Shown: positions 1 through 9,102 of the stretch, one piece after another
Position numbering within the stretch: the stretch's first letter is position 1
Layout of the letters: every line of letters begins with the position of its first letter
Assembly (NCBI RefSeq): GCF_018687575.1
Contig: NZ_CP061297.1
Location: 558,001-622,000, forward strand
Source: Polynucleobacter asymbioticus
GTDB lineage: Bacteria; Pseudomonadota; Gammaproteobacteria; Burkholderiales; Burkholderiaceae
Direction: 5' to 3'
DNA: 64,000 nt
Translations under genes and position numbers: made by a program
The notes under the pieces: generated by a model
Databases searched by the model: none
What the model was told of the DNA's origin: nothing
Seen by the model: the letters and a program-made list of their open reading frames with translations, nothing else

Positions 1-2
1 CA

Positions 3-137
3 TCGGGACAGGTATATGTCGCACTAAGCCGTTGCACCTCGATTGAGGGCATTACCCTAGAGCAACCCATACAGCCCAAAGATGTAAGCTGTGATCAAGA
101 GGTGAAACGCTTTTATCTTAATTGCTTACCAGCTTAA
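3..137 (+). CDS. PIF1/RecD-like DNA helicase, C-terminal end only
   Basis: An open frame enters from the left edge and stops at 135-137, giving 44 residues. It contains G-Q-V-Y-V-A-L-S-R-C-T-S followed by G-I-T-L. This is the last helicase motif of superfamily 1B (PIF1/RecD-like) ATP-dependent 5'-3' DNA helicases, where the arginine contacts ATP. Everything upstream lies outside the window, so the full domain layout cannot be judged. The gene converges on the minus-strand gamma-glutamyltranspeptidase, with 6 bp between the stop codons and no clear terminator. Confidence 0.8.
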   Translation, partial: SGQVYVALSRCTSIEGITLEQPIQPKDVSCDQEVKRFYLNCLPA

Positions 138-143
138 TTTGCC

Positions 144-1733
144 TTAGAAGCCGGCAGCTAAGCCATCGCGGCGATGATCACTACCAGCAATATAGGCTTC
201 ATTCGTTGTTTCACTCAATAGGGCAATCGCTTGAGCACTTCCAAAGTCCAAACTATTGGCTGGCATCACAGTCAGCTCATGCCCCATTGCCTTTAGTCCC
301 TCGACTACTGCAGTTGGCATAGAGGCTTCAACAGTCAGTTTGCCCACATCATCAATTCTCCAGCGCGGTGCATCTGAGCAGGCTTGGGGGTTGAGATATT
401 CATCAACAAAGCGCATCACAAACTGAAGATGTCCTTGTGGCTGCATATTGCCACCCATCACGCCAAATGCCATTGCTGGCTGACTACCTTTGATCAGGAA
501 TGCTGGAATGATCGTATGGAAAGGGCGCTTGCCCGGCGCTACTTGATTGGGATGGCCATCGACCAAACTAAAACTCATACCGCGGTTATGGAAAGCAATG
601 CCGCCAGGAGCAACCACTCCAGAACCAAAGCCTTTGAAGTTCGACTGAATATAAGAAATCATCATGCCGGATTCATCAGCGGCGCACAGGTAAACGGTGC
701 CACCAGCATGAGGATCTCCGGCGCCATAAGTACCTGCTTGATTGTGATTAATGAGTGCAGCACGGCTGGCCAAATAGTCTCTATCTAGTAGGGCGCTGGT
801 TGGTACCTTCATCGTACTGGCGTCAGACACGTGTGCGTAAGCATCAGCAAAAGCAATCCGCATCGCTTCTACTTGTAGATGAATACGCTGTGCAGAGTTT
901 GCTGGATATTGCTTCACATTTGCCGCTTGCAAAATACCAAGCGCCATCTGCGCAACGATGCCTGAACCATTTGGTGGAATCTCATGCAGGGTGTAGTCGC
1001 CATAGTCAAAAGCCAATGGCTCTACCCAATCGGTTTTATTGGCGGCGAAGTCTGCCATCGTAAAACAGCCGCCAGTGCTTTGGGCAAAGTCGACCATGCT
1101 TTGAGCTAGCTTGCCAGTGTAAAAAGATTCACCTTCAGTTTCAGCAATCTCGCGAAGTGTTTTCGCTTGAGCAGGGTAACGCCAGATTTGACCAGCCGCA
1201 GGAGACTTGCCTTCAATTAAGAATGACTCACTAAAGCCAGGTTGATTTTTGAGAATCGGAATCGCTTCACGCCATTGGCGCGCAATCACTGGCGAAACAG
1301 GAAAGCCATTCTCGGCATAGTCAATTGCACGCTGAAAGAGTTGCGCAAAAGGCAATTTGCCAAATTTGCGAGATAACTCAATCCATCCCGAAACCATGCC
1401 TGGGACTGTTACGGTATTCCAGCCAATCAAATCCATGGCCGCTTTGCCAGAAAAGTAGTCTGGCGTCCAGGCTGCTGGAGCGCGACCGGAGGCATTCATG
1501 CCATGCAGCTTTTTACCATCCCAAATTAATGCAAAGCCATCACCACCTAAACCATTCATGGTGGGCTCAACCACAGTCAGTGTGATTGCTGTAGCGAGAG
1601 CTGCATCGACAGCATTACCCCCGTTTTGTAAAGCCTCGATACCGGCTTGTGTTGCTAATGGCTGAGAGCTTGCAACAGCATTCTTAGCTAAGACTGGGGC
1701 GCGGCCGCCACCAAAAGGGGGTGATATCAACAT
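144..1733 (-). CDS. Gamma-glutamyltranspeptidase family protein (YwrD-like)
   Basis: A 529-residue protein of the gamma-glutamyltransferase N-terminal nucleophile hydrolase family, which cleaves and transfers gamma-glutamyl groups of glutathione-like substrates. The N-terminus carries G-G-N-A-V-D-A-A and G-L-G-G-D-G-F, the usual large-subunit signature. The likely autoprocessing nucleophile is Thr346 in G-G-T-V-Y-L, followed by a G-G-M/N-M-Q-P-Q-G-H segment as in YwrD-type members. No signal peptide is visible, so it is probably cytoplasmic, unlike periplasmic Ggt. It lies 47 bp downstream of a Bug-family binding protein on the same strand and may be co-transcribed with it. The true substrate cannot be told from sequence. 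Confidence 0.85.
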   Translation of the reverse strand: MLISPPFGGGRAPVLAKNAVASSQPLATQAGIEALQNGGNAVDAALATAITLTVVEPTMNGLGGDGFALIWDGKKLHGMNASGRAPAAWTPDYFSGKAAMDLIGWNTVTVPGMVSGWIELSRKFGKLPFAQLFQRAIDYAENGFPVSPVIARQWREAIPILKNQPGFSESFLIEGKSPAAGQIWRYPAQAKTLREIAETEGESFYTGKLAQSMVDFAQSTGGCFTMADFAANKTDWVEPLAFDYGDYTLHEIPPNGSGIVAQMALGILQAANVKQYPANSAQRIHLQVEAMRIAFADAYAHVSDASTMKVPTSALLDRDYLASRAALINHNQAGTYGAGDPHAGGTVYLCAADESGMMISYIQSNFKGFGSGVVAPGGIAFHNRGMSFSLVDGHPNQVAPGKRPFHTIIPAFLIKGSQPAMAFGVMGGNMQPQGHLQFVMRFVDEYLNPQACSDAPRWRIDDVGKLTVEASMPTAVVEGLKAMGHELTVMPANSLDFGSAQAIALLSETTNEAYIAGSDHRRDGLAAGF

Positions 1734-1780
1734 GGATCTAATCTATTCAATAAATGGGTGTGTGCAAAACGAATGGGCAA

Positions 1781-2770
1781 TTAATCGATTTTAATGTTTG
1801 CTGCTTTAACTACTTTGGCCCACTTTTCCTGCTCACTTTGGGTGATCACAGCCAATTGCTCTGAGTTCGCAAATTGTGGGTGAATACCTTGGGTAGCAAG
1901 ACGCGCCTTGAAGTCAGGGTTCGTGAGAATCTTACGGATTTCTCTTTCCATTTTTGCAATGATGGCTGGTGAAGTACCTTTGGGAACATAGATCGCGTAA
2001 AAGTTTTCAACATCAAATTGCTTCATGCCGTCTTGGCCCAATGTAGGTACATTAGGCATGAGTGGTGAGCGTTCTGCAGCGGCAATAGCAATAGGGCGTA
2101 ACTTACCACTCTGAATATGCGGCAAGGATGCTGTCACGCTATCAAACATCATAAGTGTATTGCCAGCAATTAAATCTGGTAACGCAAAAGAGCTACCCTT
2201 GTATGGGATGTGTGTGCCGGTAGCGCCAATACGTTGCATAAACATGGTGGACTCAAGGTGAGAGAGACTACCGTTACCTTGGGAGGCGTAATTAAAGTCA
2301 CCCTTTTTAGATTTAATAAAGGCAATGAGCTCTGTTAAGTTCTTAGCGGGGACTGTGGGGTTAATCACAATCAGGTGTGGAATGGTGCCGATCAGGGCAA
2401 CAGGCGCAAAATCCTTTGTCAGGTCTGCTGGAGGATTTTTAAAGAGTGCCTGTGAAATAGACTGATTAGTCATCGCACTAATATGGATCGTATAGCCATC
2501 TGGAGCAGCTTTTGCAGCAGCGCCCAAACCAATCATGCCGCCAGCACCGGGTTTATTTTCAATCACGATAGACTGCCCAAGCGCCTCACCAAGTGGGGCT
2601 GCTACTGCACGTGCAAACACGTCAGTCGAGCCGCCTGCAGGGAATGACAGGATGGCAACAATCGGTTTTTTAGGCCAATCCGTATCTGGTGCTGACATGA
2701 CTTGTCCAGATAAGCCGCTGAGTAGCAAGAGTCCGAGGAGTGTTTTGGAGAGGCAACGTAAAGTATTCAT
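1781..2770 (-). CDS. Bug-family tripartite tricarboxylate transporter substrate-binding protein
   Basis: A 329-residue periplasmic solute-binding protein of the Bug/TctC family. Residues 1-26 form a signal peptide ending in V-M-S-A. The mature part has the family landmarks W-P-x-K-P-I at the start, F-P-A-G-G-S-T-D near residue 44 and N-K-P-G-A-G-G near residue 77. Bug proteins capture carboxylates, amino acids or aromatic acids, often as orphans without adjacent TctAB membrane genes, and none is adjacent here. It precedes the gamma-glutamyltranspeptidase on the same strand and is divergent from a class III aminotransferase, so a nitrogenous ligand is possible but not shown. Confidence 0.9.
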   Translation of the reverse strand: MNTLRCLSKTLLGLLLLSGLSGQVMSAPDTDWPKKPIVAILSFPAGGSTDVFARAVAAPLGEALGQSIVIENKPGAGGMIGLGAAAKAAPDGYTIHISAMTNQSISQALFKNPPADLTKDFAPVALIGTIPHLIVINPTVPAKNLTELIAFIKSKKGDFNYASQGNGSLSHLESTMFMQRIGATGTHIPYKGSSFALPDLIAGNTLMMFDSVTASLPHIQSGKLRPIAIAAAERSPLMPNVPTLGQDGMKQFDVENFYAIYVPKGTSPAIIAKMEREIRKILTNPDFKARLATQGIHPQFANSEQLAVITQSEQEKWAKVVKAANIKID

Positions 2771-2858
2771 TTCAGTATCCAGTTAGTTAATGAGTAATAT
2801 AGTATTGGAAAACGCACCCTCAGGTGTGAGACAAATTAAAAATAACATCGAGACAAAT

Positions 2859-4208
2859 ATGACAGTAGCTGCAAACACTCCTAGCGCGATTGATATGTCC
2901 GCCTATTGGCTGCCATACACACCGAATCGCTACTTTCATCAAAATCCAAAAGTGATGCAGTCGGCTAAAGGAGCTTACTACTTTGATGACCATGGTCGAA
3001 AATTATTTGACGGTCTTTCAGGTCTGTGGTGCTCTCCATTGGGGCATGCCGATCCACGTATTGGTGCAGCGATTCAAAAGCAGTACGAAACCATGGATTA
3101 CTGCCCTGCATTTCAGATGGCAAGTGAGGCTACCTTTACCCTAGCCAGTCGCATTGTTGACATGGCACCAGCCGGTTTAGATAAAGTCTTCTTTACTAAC
3201 TCAGGATCTGAAGCAGTAGATACCGCACTCAAAATGGCTGTTGCCTATCATCGTTGTATGGGTAATGCTTCACGCTTTCGCATGATTGGTCGTGAGCGTG
3301 CCTATCACGGTGTGGGTATTGGCGGTATTTCTGTTGGCGGCATTGTTGCTAATCGCAAAGCATTCGCGAACATGATGATGAATGGCGTTGATCATCTTCC
3401 GCATACATTCAATCTTTCTCAAATGGCGTTCTCTAAAGGGCAGCCTACTTGGGGTGCGCACCTGGCTGACGAGCTAGAAAACATTGTCACCTTGCATGAT
3501 GCCAATACGATTGCTGCAGTGATTTTGGAGCCAGTACAGGGCTCAACAGGAGTGCTTGTCCCGCCACAAGGGTACTTACAAAAGATTCGAGATATTTGTA
3601 CAAAGCACGGCATCTTACTGATCTTTGATGAAGTGATTACAGGTTTTGGTCGCCTAGGTGCAAACTTTGGCGCAGATCGATTTGGTGTCACTCCAGACAT
3701 GATCACCTTTGCTAAAGCGATTACCAATGGTGTGATTCCAATGGGGGGTGTGTTGGTGCGTGGAGATATTTACGATGCCATCATGTCGCAAGGTGGACAA
3801 GAGCAGGCTATTGAATTCTTCCACGGCTACACTTACTCTGGTCATCCAATTCCAACGGCTGCTGCCCATGCAGTCTTGGATATTTTTGAGTCTGATGATC
3901 TAGTGAATCGCGCTAAAGCCCTAGAGCCCGTCTTGGAAAATTCCTTACATGCCCTCAAAGGAAAAACAGGCTTACTGGATATTCGCAACTTTGGTCTTTC
4001 GGGCGCGGTGGACTTGGTTCCCATTGCCGGAAAACCAGGCTTGAGAGCAATGAAGACCTTGGAAGCCTGTATTCAAAGAGGTGCATTAGTCCGCATTACA
4101 AACGACACGATTGCTGTTGGCCCTCCATTTATTTCAACGCCTGCAGAGGTTGAATTTTTGGTGAGCGTATTAAGTGATGCGATTGATGATGCGATGAAGA
4201 TCGCTTAA
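2859..4208 (+). CDS. Class III (omega) aminotransferase, beta-alanine:pyruvate type
   Basis: A PLP-dependent fold-type I aminotransferase of 449 residues, the usual length for omega-amino acid:pyruvate transaminases. The substrate-side motif N-S-G-S-E-A-V-D lies near residue 110. The cofactor Asp is in F-D-E-V-I-T-G-F-G-R-L-G, and the PLP lysine is probably Lys286 in F-A-K-A-I-T-N-G. I chose the ATG at 2859 over the in-frame ATG at 2790. The upstream 23 residues look unlike the family, the 2790 start has no ribosome site, and 2859 leaves room for a divergent promoter with the Bug gene. Members move amino groups from beta-alanine, putrescine or similar amines to pyruvate. Confidence 0.85.
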   Translation: MTVAANTPSAIDMSAYWLPYTPNRYFHQNPKVMQSAKGAYYFDDHGRKLFDGLSGLWCSPLGHADPRIGAAIQKQYETMDYCPAFQMASEATFTLASRIVDMAPAGLDKVFFTNSGSEAVDTALKMAVAYHRCMGNASRFRMIGRERAYHGVGIGGISVGGIVANRKAFANMMMNGVDHLPHTFNLSQMAFSKGQPTWGAHLADELENIVTLHDANTIAAVILEPVQGSTGVLVPPQGYLQKIRDICTKHGILLIFDEVITGFGRLGANFGADRFGVTPDMITFAKAITNGVIPMGGVLVRGDIYDAIMSQGGQEQAIEFFHGYTYSGHPIPTAAAHAVLDIFESDDLVNRAKALEPVLENSLHALKGKTGLLDIRNFGLSGAVDLVPIAGKPGLRAMKTLEACIQRGALVRITNDTIAVGPPFISTPAEVEFLVSVLSDAIDDAMKIA

Positions 4209-4240
4209 TGTCATCAAGCAGTCGGTGGGACCTTAGTTGC

Positions 4241-4966
4241 TTAGTTGAATAGGTGATACAGAATGGGGATGGCTACTGCGCTAATCACCCCATTCATTCC
4301 CATCGCTAGACTGGCATAAGTCCCAGCTTCTGGGTGAATGCTAAATGCACGTGAGGTTCCAATGCCATGTGCGCCGATACCAATTGCAAAACCACGCTGC
4401 CACCAAGCCTTCATTCCGAGTGCATTCAGAATAAATGGCGCCAAAATCGCCCCTAGTATTCCGGTGGTAACAGCAAAGATGGCTGTCAAAGTTGGGGATA
4501 CGCCAATACGCTCAGCAATACCCATGGCGATTGGTGCCGTTACAGATTTGGGGTACATGGCCCCGGTAATGCTGGAGTCAGCCCCCAATAATTTAGCGAT
4601 GTTGACGGCGCCCACAATCGACACCAAGCCGCCTGCAATCAAAGATGCTAGCAAGGGAAGTGATCGACCCTTCAAGCTACTTAAGCCTCTGTAGATGGGT
4701 ATGGCCAGCGAGACGGTTGCCGAGCCCAATAAGAAGTGAATAAACTGCGCACCTTCAAAGTAGGTGGAATACGGCATCTCAACAAATTGAATAATGCTGG
4801 CCACCAAGATAATCGCAATTGCTACAGGATTGGCCAAAGGATTCTGTTTTGTAGCTTTATAAATAGTTAGGCCAATTTGATAGGCGGCCAAGGTAATAAA
4901 AAGTGCAAATAAAGGGCTGCCCGATAAGTAAACCCAGATCTCGACGATGGAGTGCTTTTCGCTCAC
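4241..4966 (-). CDS. LrgB/CidB-family membrane protein
   Basis: A 241-residue, highly hydrophobic protein with about seven membrane segments. It carries the conserved LrgB core T-A-P-I-A-M-G-I-A near residue 145, followed by G-I-G-A-H-G-I-G-T-S-R-A. LrgB/CidB/YohK proteins act with small holin-like LrgA partners in murein hydrolase control. Plant and several bacterial homologues instead export glycolate, glycerate or pyruvate. The gene overlaps the upstream lrgA-like gene by 4 bp, so the pair is almost certainly one translationally coupled unit. No adjacent LytTR or LysR regulator is seen. Confidence 0.9.
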   Translation of the reverse strand: MSEKHSIVEIWVYLSGSPLFALFITLAAYQIGLTIYKATKQNPLANPVAIAIILVASIIQFVEMPYSTYFEGAQFIHFLLGSATVSLAIPIYRGLSSLKGRSLPLLASLIAGGLVSIVGAVNIAKLLGADSSITGAMYPKSVTAPIAMGIAERIGVSPTLTAIFAVTTGILGAILAPFILNALGMKAWWQRGFAIGIGAHGIGTSRAFSIHPEAGTYASLAMGMNGVISAVAIPILYHLFN

Positions 4967-5316
4967 TGATTTACCTCTTTAGGTTTTGAGCTTAAAAAGC
5001 GAACAACGATTGCACTGGTGGCAATGGTCAAAATGACGCTACCTACCAATGCACTCACAATTGCTAGTGCATTGGCTTTGAGTTGGGGTAGAAATAGCAC
5101 TACACCAACCGCTGCAGGAACAAATAAGAGACCAAGATACTGGCTAAAGCCATCCGCTACCATGGCGAGCTCATGATTGATGCCCTTGCGCAGTACCAAC
5201 CAAACAATCAGAAGTACAAGCCCAATAACGGGGCCAGGGAGGGTGGGTAAGACAAACTTGGAAACAAGTTCACCTAAGCTTTGAAATAGAAGAATTTGGA
5301 CAAGGCCAGAGATCAT
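4963..5316 (-). CDS. LrgA/CidA-family holin-like protein
   Basis: A 117-residue inner-membrane protein with four predicted transmembrane segments. It has the family pattern F-V-L-P-x-L-P-G-P-V-I-G-L-V-L-L near residues 21-37 and F-V-P-A-A-V-G-V near residue 70. It pairs with the LrgB-like protein, whose start overlaps its stop. LrgA/CidA proteins are small holin-like modulators, or part of a C2/C3 carboxylate exporter. Metabolite export is an attractive inference beside carboxylate and amine genes, but sequence does not prove it. Confidence 0.87.
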   Translation of the reverse strand: MISGLVQILLFQSLGELVSKFVLPTLPGPVIGLVLLIVWLVLRKGINHELAMVADGFSQYLGLLFVPAAVGVVLFLPQLKANALAIVSALVGSVILTIATSAIVVRFLSSKPKEVNQ

Positions 5317-5448
5317 GCTCCGATCTTACTGCTCCGCAATATATGTTGCATAGCAATAAATTATTTCTTGGTTAATATAAACACAACAAAAGCAGGGTCT
5401 TTATCTGATGGGTAAGACTTCAATACAAAAACACTTAGGAGAGCACTC

Positions 5449-5898
5449 ATGGCTGACTTAAACGTCAACGGTAAAAAGTACAAGGTGGATGTTGATCCAG
5501 AAACCCCTTTGTTGTGGGTGATACGAGATCATGTCGGTTTGACGGGTACTAAATATGGTTGTGGCGTGGGTCAGTGCGGTGCTTGCACCGTACTCTTTGA
5601 TGGTCAAGCAATTCGTAGCTGCATGATTCCGGTGAGTGCAGCTGCCGGTAAAAAGATTGAGACGATTGAGAGTCTAGAAAAAAATGGTCAGCTCTCCAAA
5701 GTGCAAAAAGCATGGGTTGATAACCAGGTGCCGCAATGTGGCTACTGCCAGTCCGGCATGGTGATGGCAACTACCGCCTTATTGCGCAACACCCCAAAAC
5801 CTACAGATGCCCAGATTGATGCCGCAGTAACCAACATCTGCCGTTGCGGAACTTTCCAACAAGTGCGTGATGCTATTCATGCTGTGAGCAAGGCATAA
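5449..5898 (+). CDS. 2Fe-2S subunit of molybdenum hydroxylase (IorA/CoxS-like)
   Basis: A 149-residue iron-sulfur subunit of the xanthine oxidase family. The N-terminal plant-type [2Fe-2S] motif reads C-G-V-G-Q-C-G-A-C near residues 39-47 with a further Cys at about 60. The C-terminal [2Fe-2S]-binding domain has C-G-Y-C-Q-S-G-M and C-R-C-G-T-F. It passes electrons from the molybdenum subunit encoded 9 bp downstream. A good ribosome site (aggagag) precedes the ATG. There is no FAD subunit, which fits two-subunit IorAB-type enzymes that deliver electrons to a cytochrome c or quinone instead of oxygen or NAD. Confidence 0.92.
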   Translation: MADLNVNGKKYKVDVDPETPLLWVIRDHVGLTGTKYGCGVGQCGACTVLFDGQAIRSCMIPVSAAAGKKIETIESLEKNGQLSKVQKAWVDNQVPQCGYCQSGMVMATTALLRNTPKPTDAQIDAAVTNICRCGTFQQVRDAIHAVSKA

Positions 5899-5907
5899 GG
5901 AGCGATC

Positions 5908-8133
5908 ATGACTAAAAATACAACTTCTACCAATATTTCACGTCGCCACTTTATTGTTGGCTCTAGTGCTATTGCAACTGGACTGGCAATTGGCTTTGAC
6001 TTCTCTTTCATCTCTTCTGCAAATGCTGCAATGGGAACGGGTGCTACTTCTATGGCGCCCTTGGCCACACCAGAGATTGGTGTGTGGGTAGTGGTCAAGC
6101 CAAACGATGACATCGTTGTCCGTATCGTGCGCTCTGAAATGGGTCAAGGCACCATTACTGGCTTGGCTCAGATGGTTGCCGAAGAATTACAGTGCGACTG
6201 GAAAAAAGTCTCTTATGAGTACCCATCGCCTACCGAGAACCTCAAGCGTAATAAAGTGTGGGGTAGTTACTCCACTGGCGGCAGTCGCGGTATTCGTACG
6301 TCTGAGCAGTATGTGCGTAAGGGCGGCGCAGCTGCTCGCATCATGCTCGTTCAAGCTGCTGCAAACCAATGGAATGTTCCTGCATCCGAGTGCGTTGCTA
6401 AAGACAGTGTGATTACACATACTCCATCTGGCCGCAAAACTACCTTTGGAAAAGTATCAGTTGCTGCATCTCAGTTAGATGTGCCAAAAGAAATCCCTCT
6501 TAAAGATCCTAAAGAGTGGACTGTGATTGGCAAGTCAATGAACCGTATTGATGGAACGGCTGACAAAGTTACCGGCAAGCAAGTCTACGCAATTGACCTC
6601 AAGTTGCCCGGTATGTTGGTTGCCACCATTAAAGAGTCTCCTGTATTTGGGGGCAAGGTAAAAAGCTATGACGCTTCTAAAGCCTCCAGCATGAAGGGAG
6701 TGAAGAAAGTCGTTCAAGTAGGTGATACCGCTATTGCCGTGATTGCAGAAACTTTCTGGCAAGCTAAAACTGGCTTGGATGCAGTCAACATCACTTGGGA
6801 CAACGGCGCAAACGGCGATCTTTCTAGTGCTTCTATTAAGAAGATGTTGGAGGAGGGCCTTACTGCAAACGATACATTTGTAGGTAACTCTAATGGCGAT
6901 GCAAAAGAAGCGATTAGCAAGGCTGCCAAAACCATTGAGGCAACTTACTTTTATCCATTCTTGAATCATGCAACCCTGGAGCCACAAACTGCAACTGCAA
7001 AGTGGACGCCAGATTCTTGTGAGGCCTGGGTTCCTACTCAGGACGGTGAAGCTTCTCTAGCAGCTGTGATCGCAGCATCTGGTTTGCCAGCAGAAAAGTG
7101 CAATGCCTATAAGGTAAACCTCGGTGGAGGATTTGGTCGCCGCGGAGCCTTCCAAGATTACACAACCCAAGCTGTCAATATCGCCAAGCAAATGCCAGGT
7201 ACGCCAATTAAGTTAATTTGGACGCGCGAAGAAGATATGACGCAAGGCCGCTATCACCCAGTCATGATGTGCAAAATGACTGCAGCGCTAGATGATAAGA
7301 AAAATATCGCTGGTCTGAATATGCGTTTGTCTGGCCAATCTATTTTGGCGGCTGTACGCCCAGCAGTGGTTGCTGCGAATAAGGGTAAGGATCCCGTGGT
7401 ATTCCAGGGGCTAGACGCTGCTGGTGAGCATGGTATTACTTACAGCTTCCCGAATTTGATGGTTGATCACGCAATGCGTAACACTACTGTGCCACCAGGT
7501 TTCTGGCGCGGGGTGAACGTCAATCAAAATGCCATCTTCCTGGAAACGTTCATGGATGAGATGGCTGAGGCAGCTGGCGTTGATGCAGTCGAGTTCCGCC
7601 GTAAGCATATGGAAAAGTTCCCGCGTGCAGTAGCGGTATTGAATGCCGTAGCTGATGGTATTGGTTGGACCAAGCCAGCTAAACCAGGCGTCTTCCGTGG
7701 TCTAGCGCAGATGCGTTCATTCGGTAGTTACGTTGCTGCTGCTTGTGAGCTTTCCGTGACCAATGGCAATGAGGTGAAAATTCACCGCATTGTGGCTGCA
7801 ACGGATCCAGGTTACGTAGTGAATCCTGCGCAAGTTGAGCGTCAAGTTTCTGGTTCGTTTGTTTACGGTTTATCTGCTCTCTTCGAAGAAGAAATTACGA
7901 TTGAGAAAGGTGCGGTTGTGCAGAAGAACTTTGATACGTTTAACTCCATTCGCCTATCCCAAATGCCTAAGGTGGAAACCATCATCATCCAAGGTGGTGG
8001 TAAAGACTGGGGTGGCGTTGGTGAACCAACCATTGCAGTTGCAGCGCCAGCTGTTCTGAATGCAATCTACCGCGCCACTGGTAAGCGCTTGCGTACCGTA
8101 CCATTGAAAAACAGTGGCATTAAGTTGGTTTAA
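5908..8133 (+). CDS. Exported molybdopterin-binding aldehyde/isoquinoline oxidoreductase large subunit (IorB-like)
   Basis: A 741-residue molybdenum hydroxylase large subunit. Residues 11-40 form a twin-arginine signal (S-R-R-H-F-I-V-G), so the folded enzyme is moved to the periplasm with its small subunit by hitchhiking. It has the family motifs S-E-M-G-Q-G-T, G-G-G-F-G-R-R-G, P-P-G-F-W-R-G-V and the C-terminal G-G-V-G-E-P-T-I-A with its catalytic-type Glu. IorB-type enzymes oxidise aldehydes or N-heterocycles; the substrate here is unknown. Four Sox-type genes, two of them c-type cytochromes, follow on the same strand, so an electron partner may be encoded next door. Confidence 0.9.
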   Translation: MTKNTTSTNISRRHFIVGSSAIATGLAIGFDFSFISSANAAMGTGATSMAPLATPEIGVWVVVKPNDDIVVRIVRSEMGQGTITGLAQMVAEELQCDWKKVSYEYPSPTENLKRNKVWGSYSTGGSRGIRTSEQYVRKGGAAARIMLVQAAANQWNVPASECVAKDSVITHTPSGRKTTFGKVSVAASQLDVPKEIPLKDPKEWTVIGKSMNRIDGTADKVTGKQVYAIDLKLPGMLVATIKESPVFGGKVKSYDASKASSMKGVKKVVQVGDTAIAVIAETFWQAKTGLDAVNITWDNGANGDLSSASIKKMLEEGLTANDTFVGNSNGDAKEAISKAAKTIEATYFYPFLNHATLEPQTATAKWTPDSCEAWVPTQDGEASLAAVIAASGLPAEKCNAYKVNLGGGFGRRGAFQDYTTQAVNIAKQMPGTPIKLIWTREEDMTQGRYHPVMMCKMTAALDDKKNIAGLNMRLSGQSILAAVRPAVVAANKGKDPVVFQGLDAAGEHGITYSFPNLMVDHAMRNTTVPPGFWRGVNVNQNAIFLETFMDEMAEAAGVDAVEFRRKHMEKFPRAVAVLNAVADGIGWTKPAKPGVFRGLAQMRSFGSYVAAACELSVTNGNEVKIHRIVAATDPGYVVNPAQVERQVSGSFVYGLSALFEEEITIEKGAVVQKNFDTFNSIRLSQMPKVETIIIQGGGKDWGGVGEPTIAVAAPAVLNAIYRATGKRLRTVPLKNSGIKLV

Positions 8134-8179
8134 TTGCAGTAATGAATAGGATGGAGTAGATGGTCATGGGCAAGCAGGA

Positions 8180-8614
8180 ATGAGGCGAACGCTAGCGGCT
8201 TTATTGCTAGGGACATCGACTCTTCTCCTACCTTGCTTAGCGCACTCTCAAACCTGGGTAGGGGATTCGATTGTGAATCCCCTTACTTCTTCTCCGGGTG
8301 ATGTTGCTAGAGGGCGAGCGATTGTGGCAAACCGCCAAGTCGGCTTATGCTTGCTGTGCCATAGCGGACCTTTTCCAGAAGAGCGCTTTCAGGGTAACTT
8401 AGCTCCTGAGCTGACTGCTAGTGTGGGTCGATCTACTCCAGCTCAATTGCGGGCACGATTGGTTGATCCGAGCCGCTTTAATCCAAGCAGCATCATGCCA
8501 GCCTATTACCGTAGCACTGACCTGAACCGTGTAGCCCCTAAGTTTGCCAATCAAACTATCCTCACTGGCCAGGAGATAGAGGATGTTGTTGCATTTTTAG
8601 TAAGTCTTCGATAA
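8180..8614 (+). CDS. soxX: Sulfur-oxidation monohaem cytochrome SoxX
   Basis: A 144-residue exported cytochrome c. The signal peptide spans residues 1-23. A single haem site C-L-L-C-H is near residue 57 and the likely distal Met is in S-S-I-M-P-A-Y-Y. SoxX forms the SoxAX complex that ligates thiosulfate to the SoxY carrier. The gene opens soxXYZA. Its ATG overlaps the stop of a 7-codon reading frame at 8160-8183 that has its own GGAG ribosome site, so translation may be coupled to that leader. No soxB, soxCD or soxV lies in the window. Confidence 0.88.
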   Translation: MRRTLAALLLGTSTLLLPCLAHSQTWVGDSIVNPLTSSPGDVARGRAIVANRQVGLCLLCHSGPFPEERFQGNLAPELTASVGRSTPAQLRARLVDPSRFNPSSIMPAYYRSTDLNRVAPKFANQTILTGQEIEDVVAFLVSLR

Positions 8615-8637
8615 CTAAGCAAAATAACGGAATCAAT

Positions 8638-9102
8638 ATGACTGAATTAAAGCTGAGCCGGCGCAGGTATTTATCCGCACTCGGTCTTTTGGGTATATCA
8701 AGCTGGATAGCTCCGAGTGTAGCTATCGCAAAGAAGCCGGAAGCCATGGAGACGATCGCAAAAATTGTCGGCGCAAATACTGTCCGTGATGGCCGGGTGA
8801 AGTTGGTGATCCCGCCCCTGGTAGAGAGTGGCAACTTGGTAGTTCTCAAGTTGTCCATCGAGAGCCCTATGACGGCAAATGATTACGTTAAGGCGGTGCA
8901 TGTAGTTTCAGAGGCAAATCCATCCCCCAATATGTTTACTGCTTATTTCACGCCACGATCTGGTCGCGCTGAGTTAACTACTCGGGTTAGGCTGGCTGAC
9001 TCGCAACGGGTGTGGGCCATTGCACAAATGAGTGATGGCAGCTTTTGGCGGGGATCTGCTGATACCTTGGTAACGCTTTCTGCTTGCACGGAGATGATAT
9101 GA
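8638..9102 (+). CDS. soxY: Sulfur carrier protein SoxY with atypical C-terminus
   Basis: A 154-residue protein with a Tat signal (S-R-R-R-Y-L-S-A-L-G) in residues 8-30 and an immunoglobulin-like SoxY fold. SoxY covalently holds sulfur intermediates on a cysteine in a flexible C-terminal arm, normally ending G-G-C-G-G. Here the arm reads V-T-L-S-A-C-T-E-M-I, so the cysteine is kept but the flanking glycines are lost and four residues follow it. The stop overlaps the soxZ start by 4 bp (ATGA). Placement between soxX and soxZ makes the identification firm despite the odd arm. Confidence 0.85.
   Translation: MTELKLSRRRYLSALGLLGISSWIAPSVAIAKKPEAMETIAKIVGANTVRDGRVKLVIPPLVESGNLVVLKLSIESPMTANDYVKAVHVVSEANPSPNMFTAYFTPRSGRAELTTRVRLADSQRVWAIAQMSDGSFWRGSADTLVTLSACTEMI

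Noticed and set aside
2790..2858. Upstream ATG of the class III aminotransferase
   Set aside because: No ribosome site, a residue stretch unlike the family, and it would leave only 19 bp to the divergent Bug gene.
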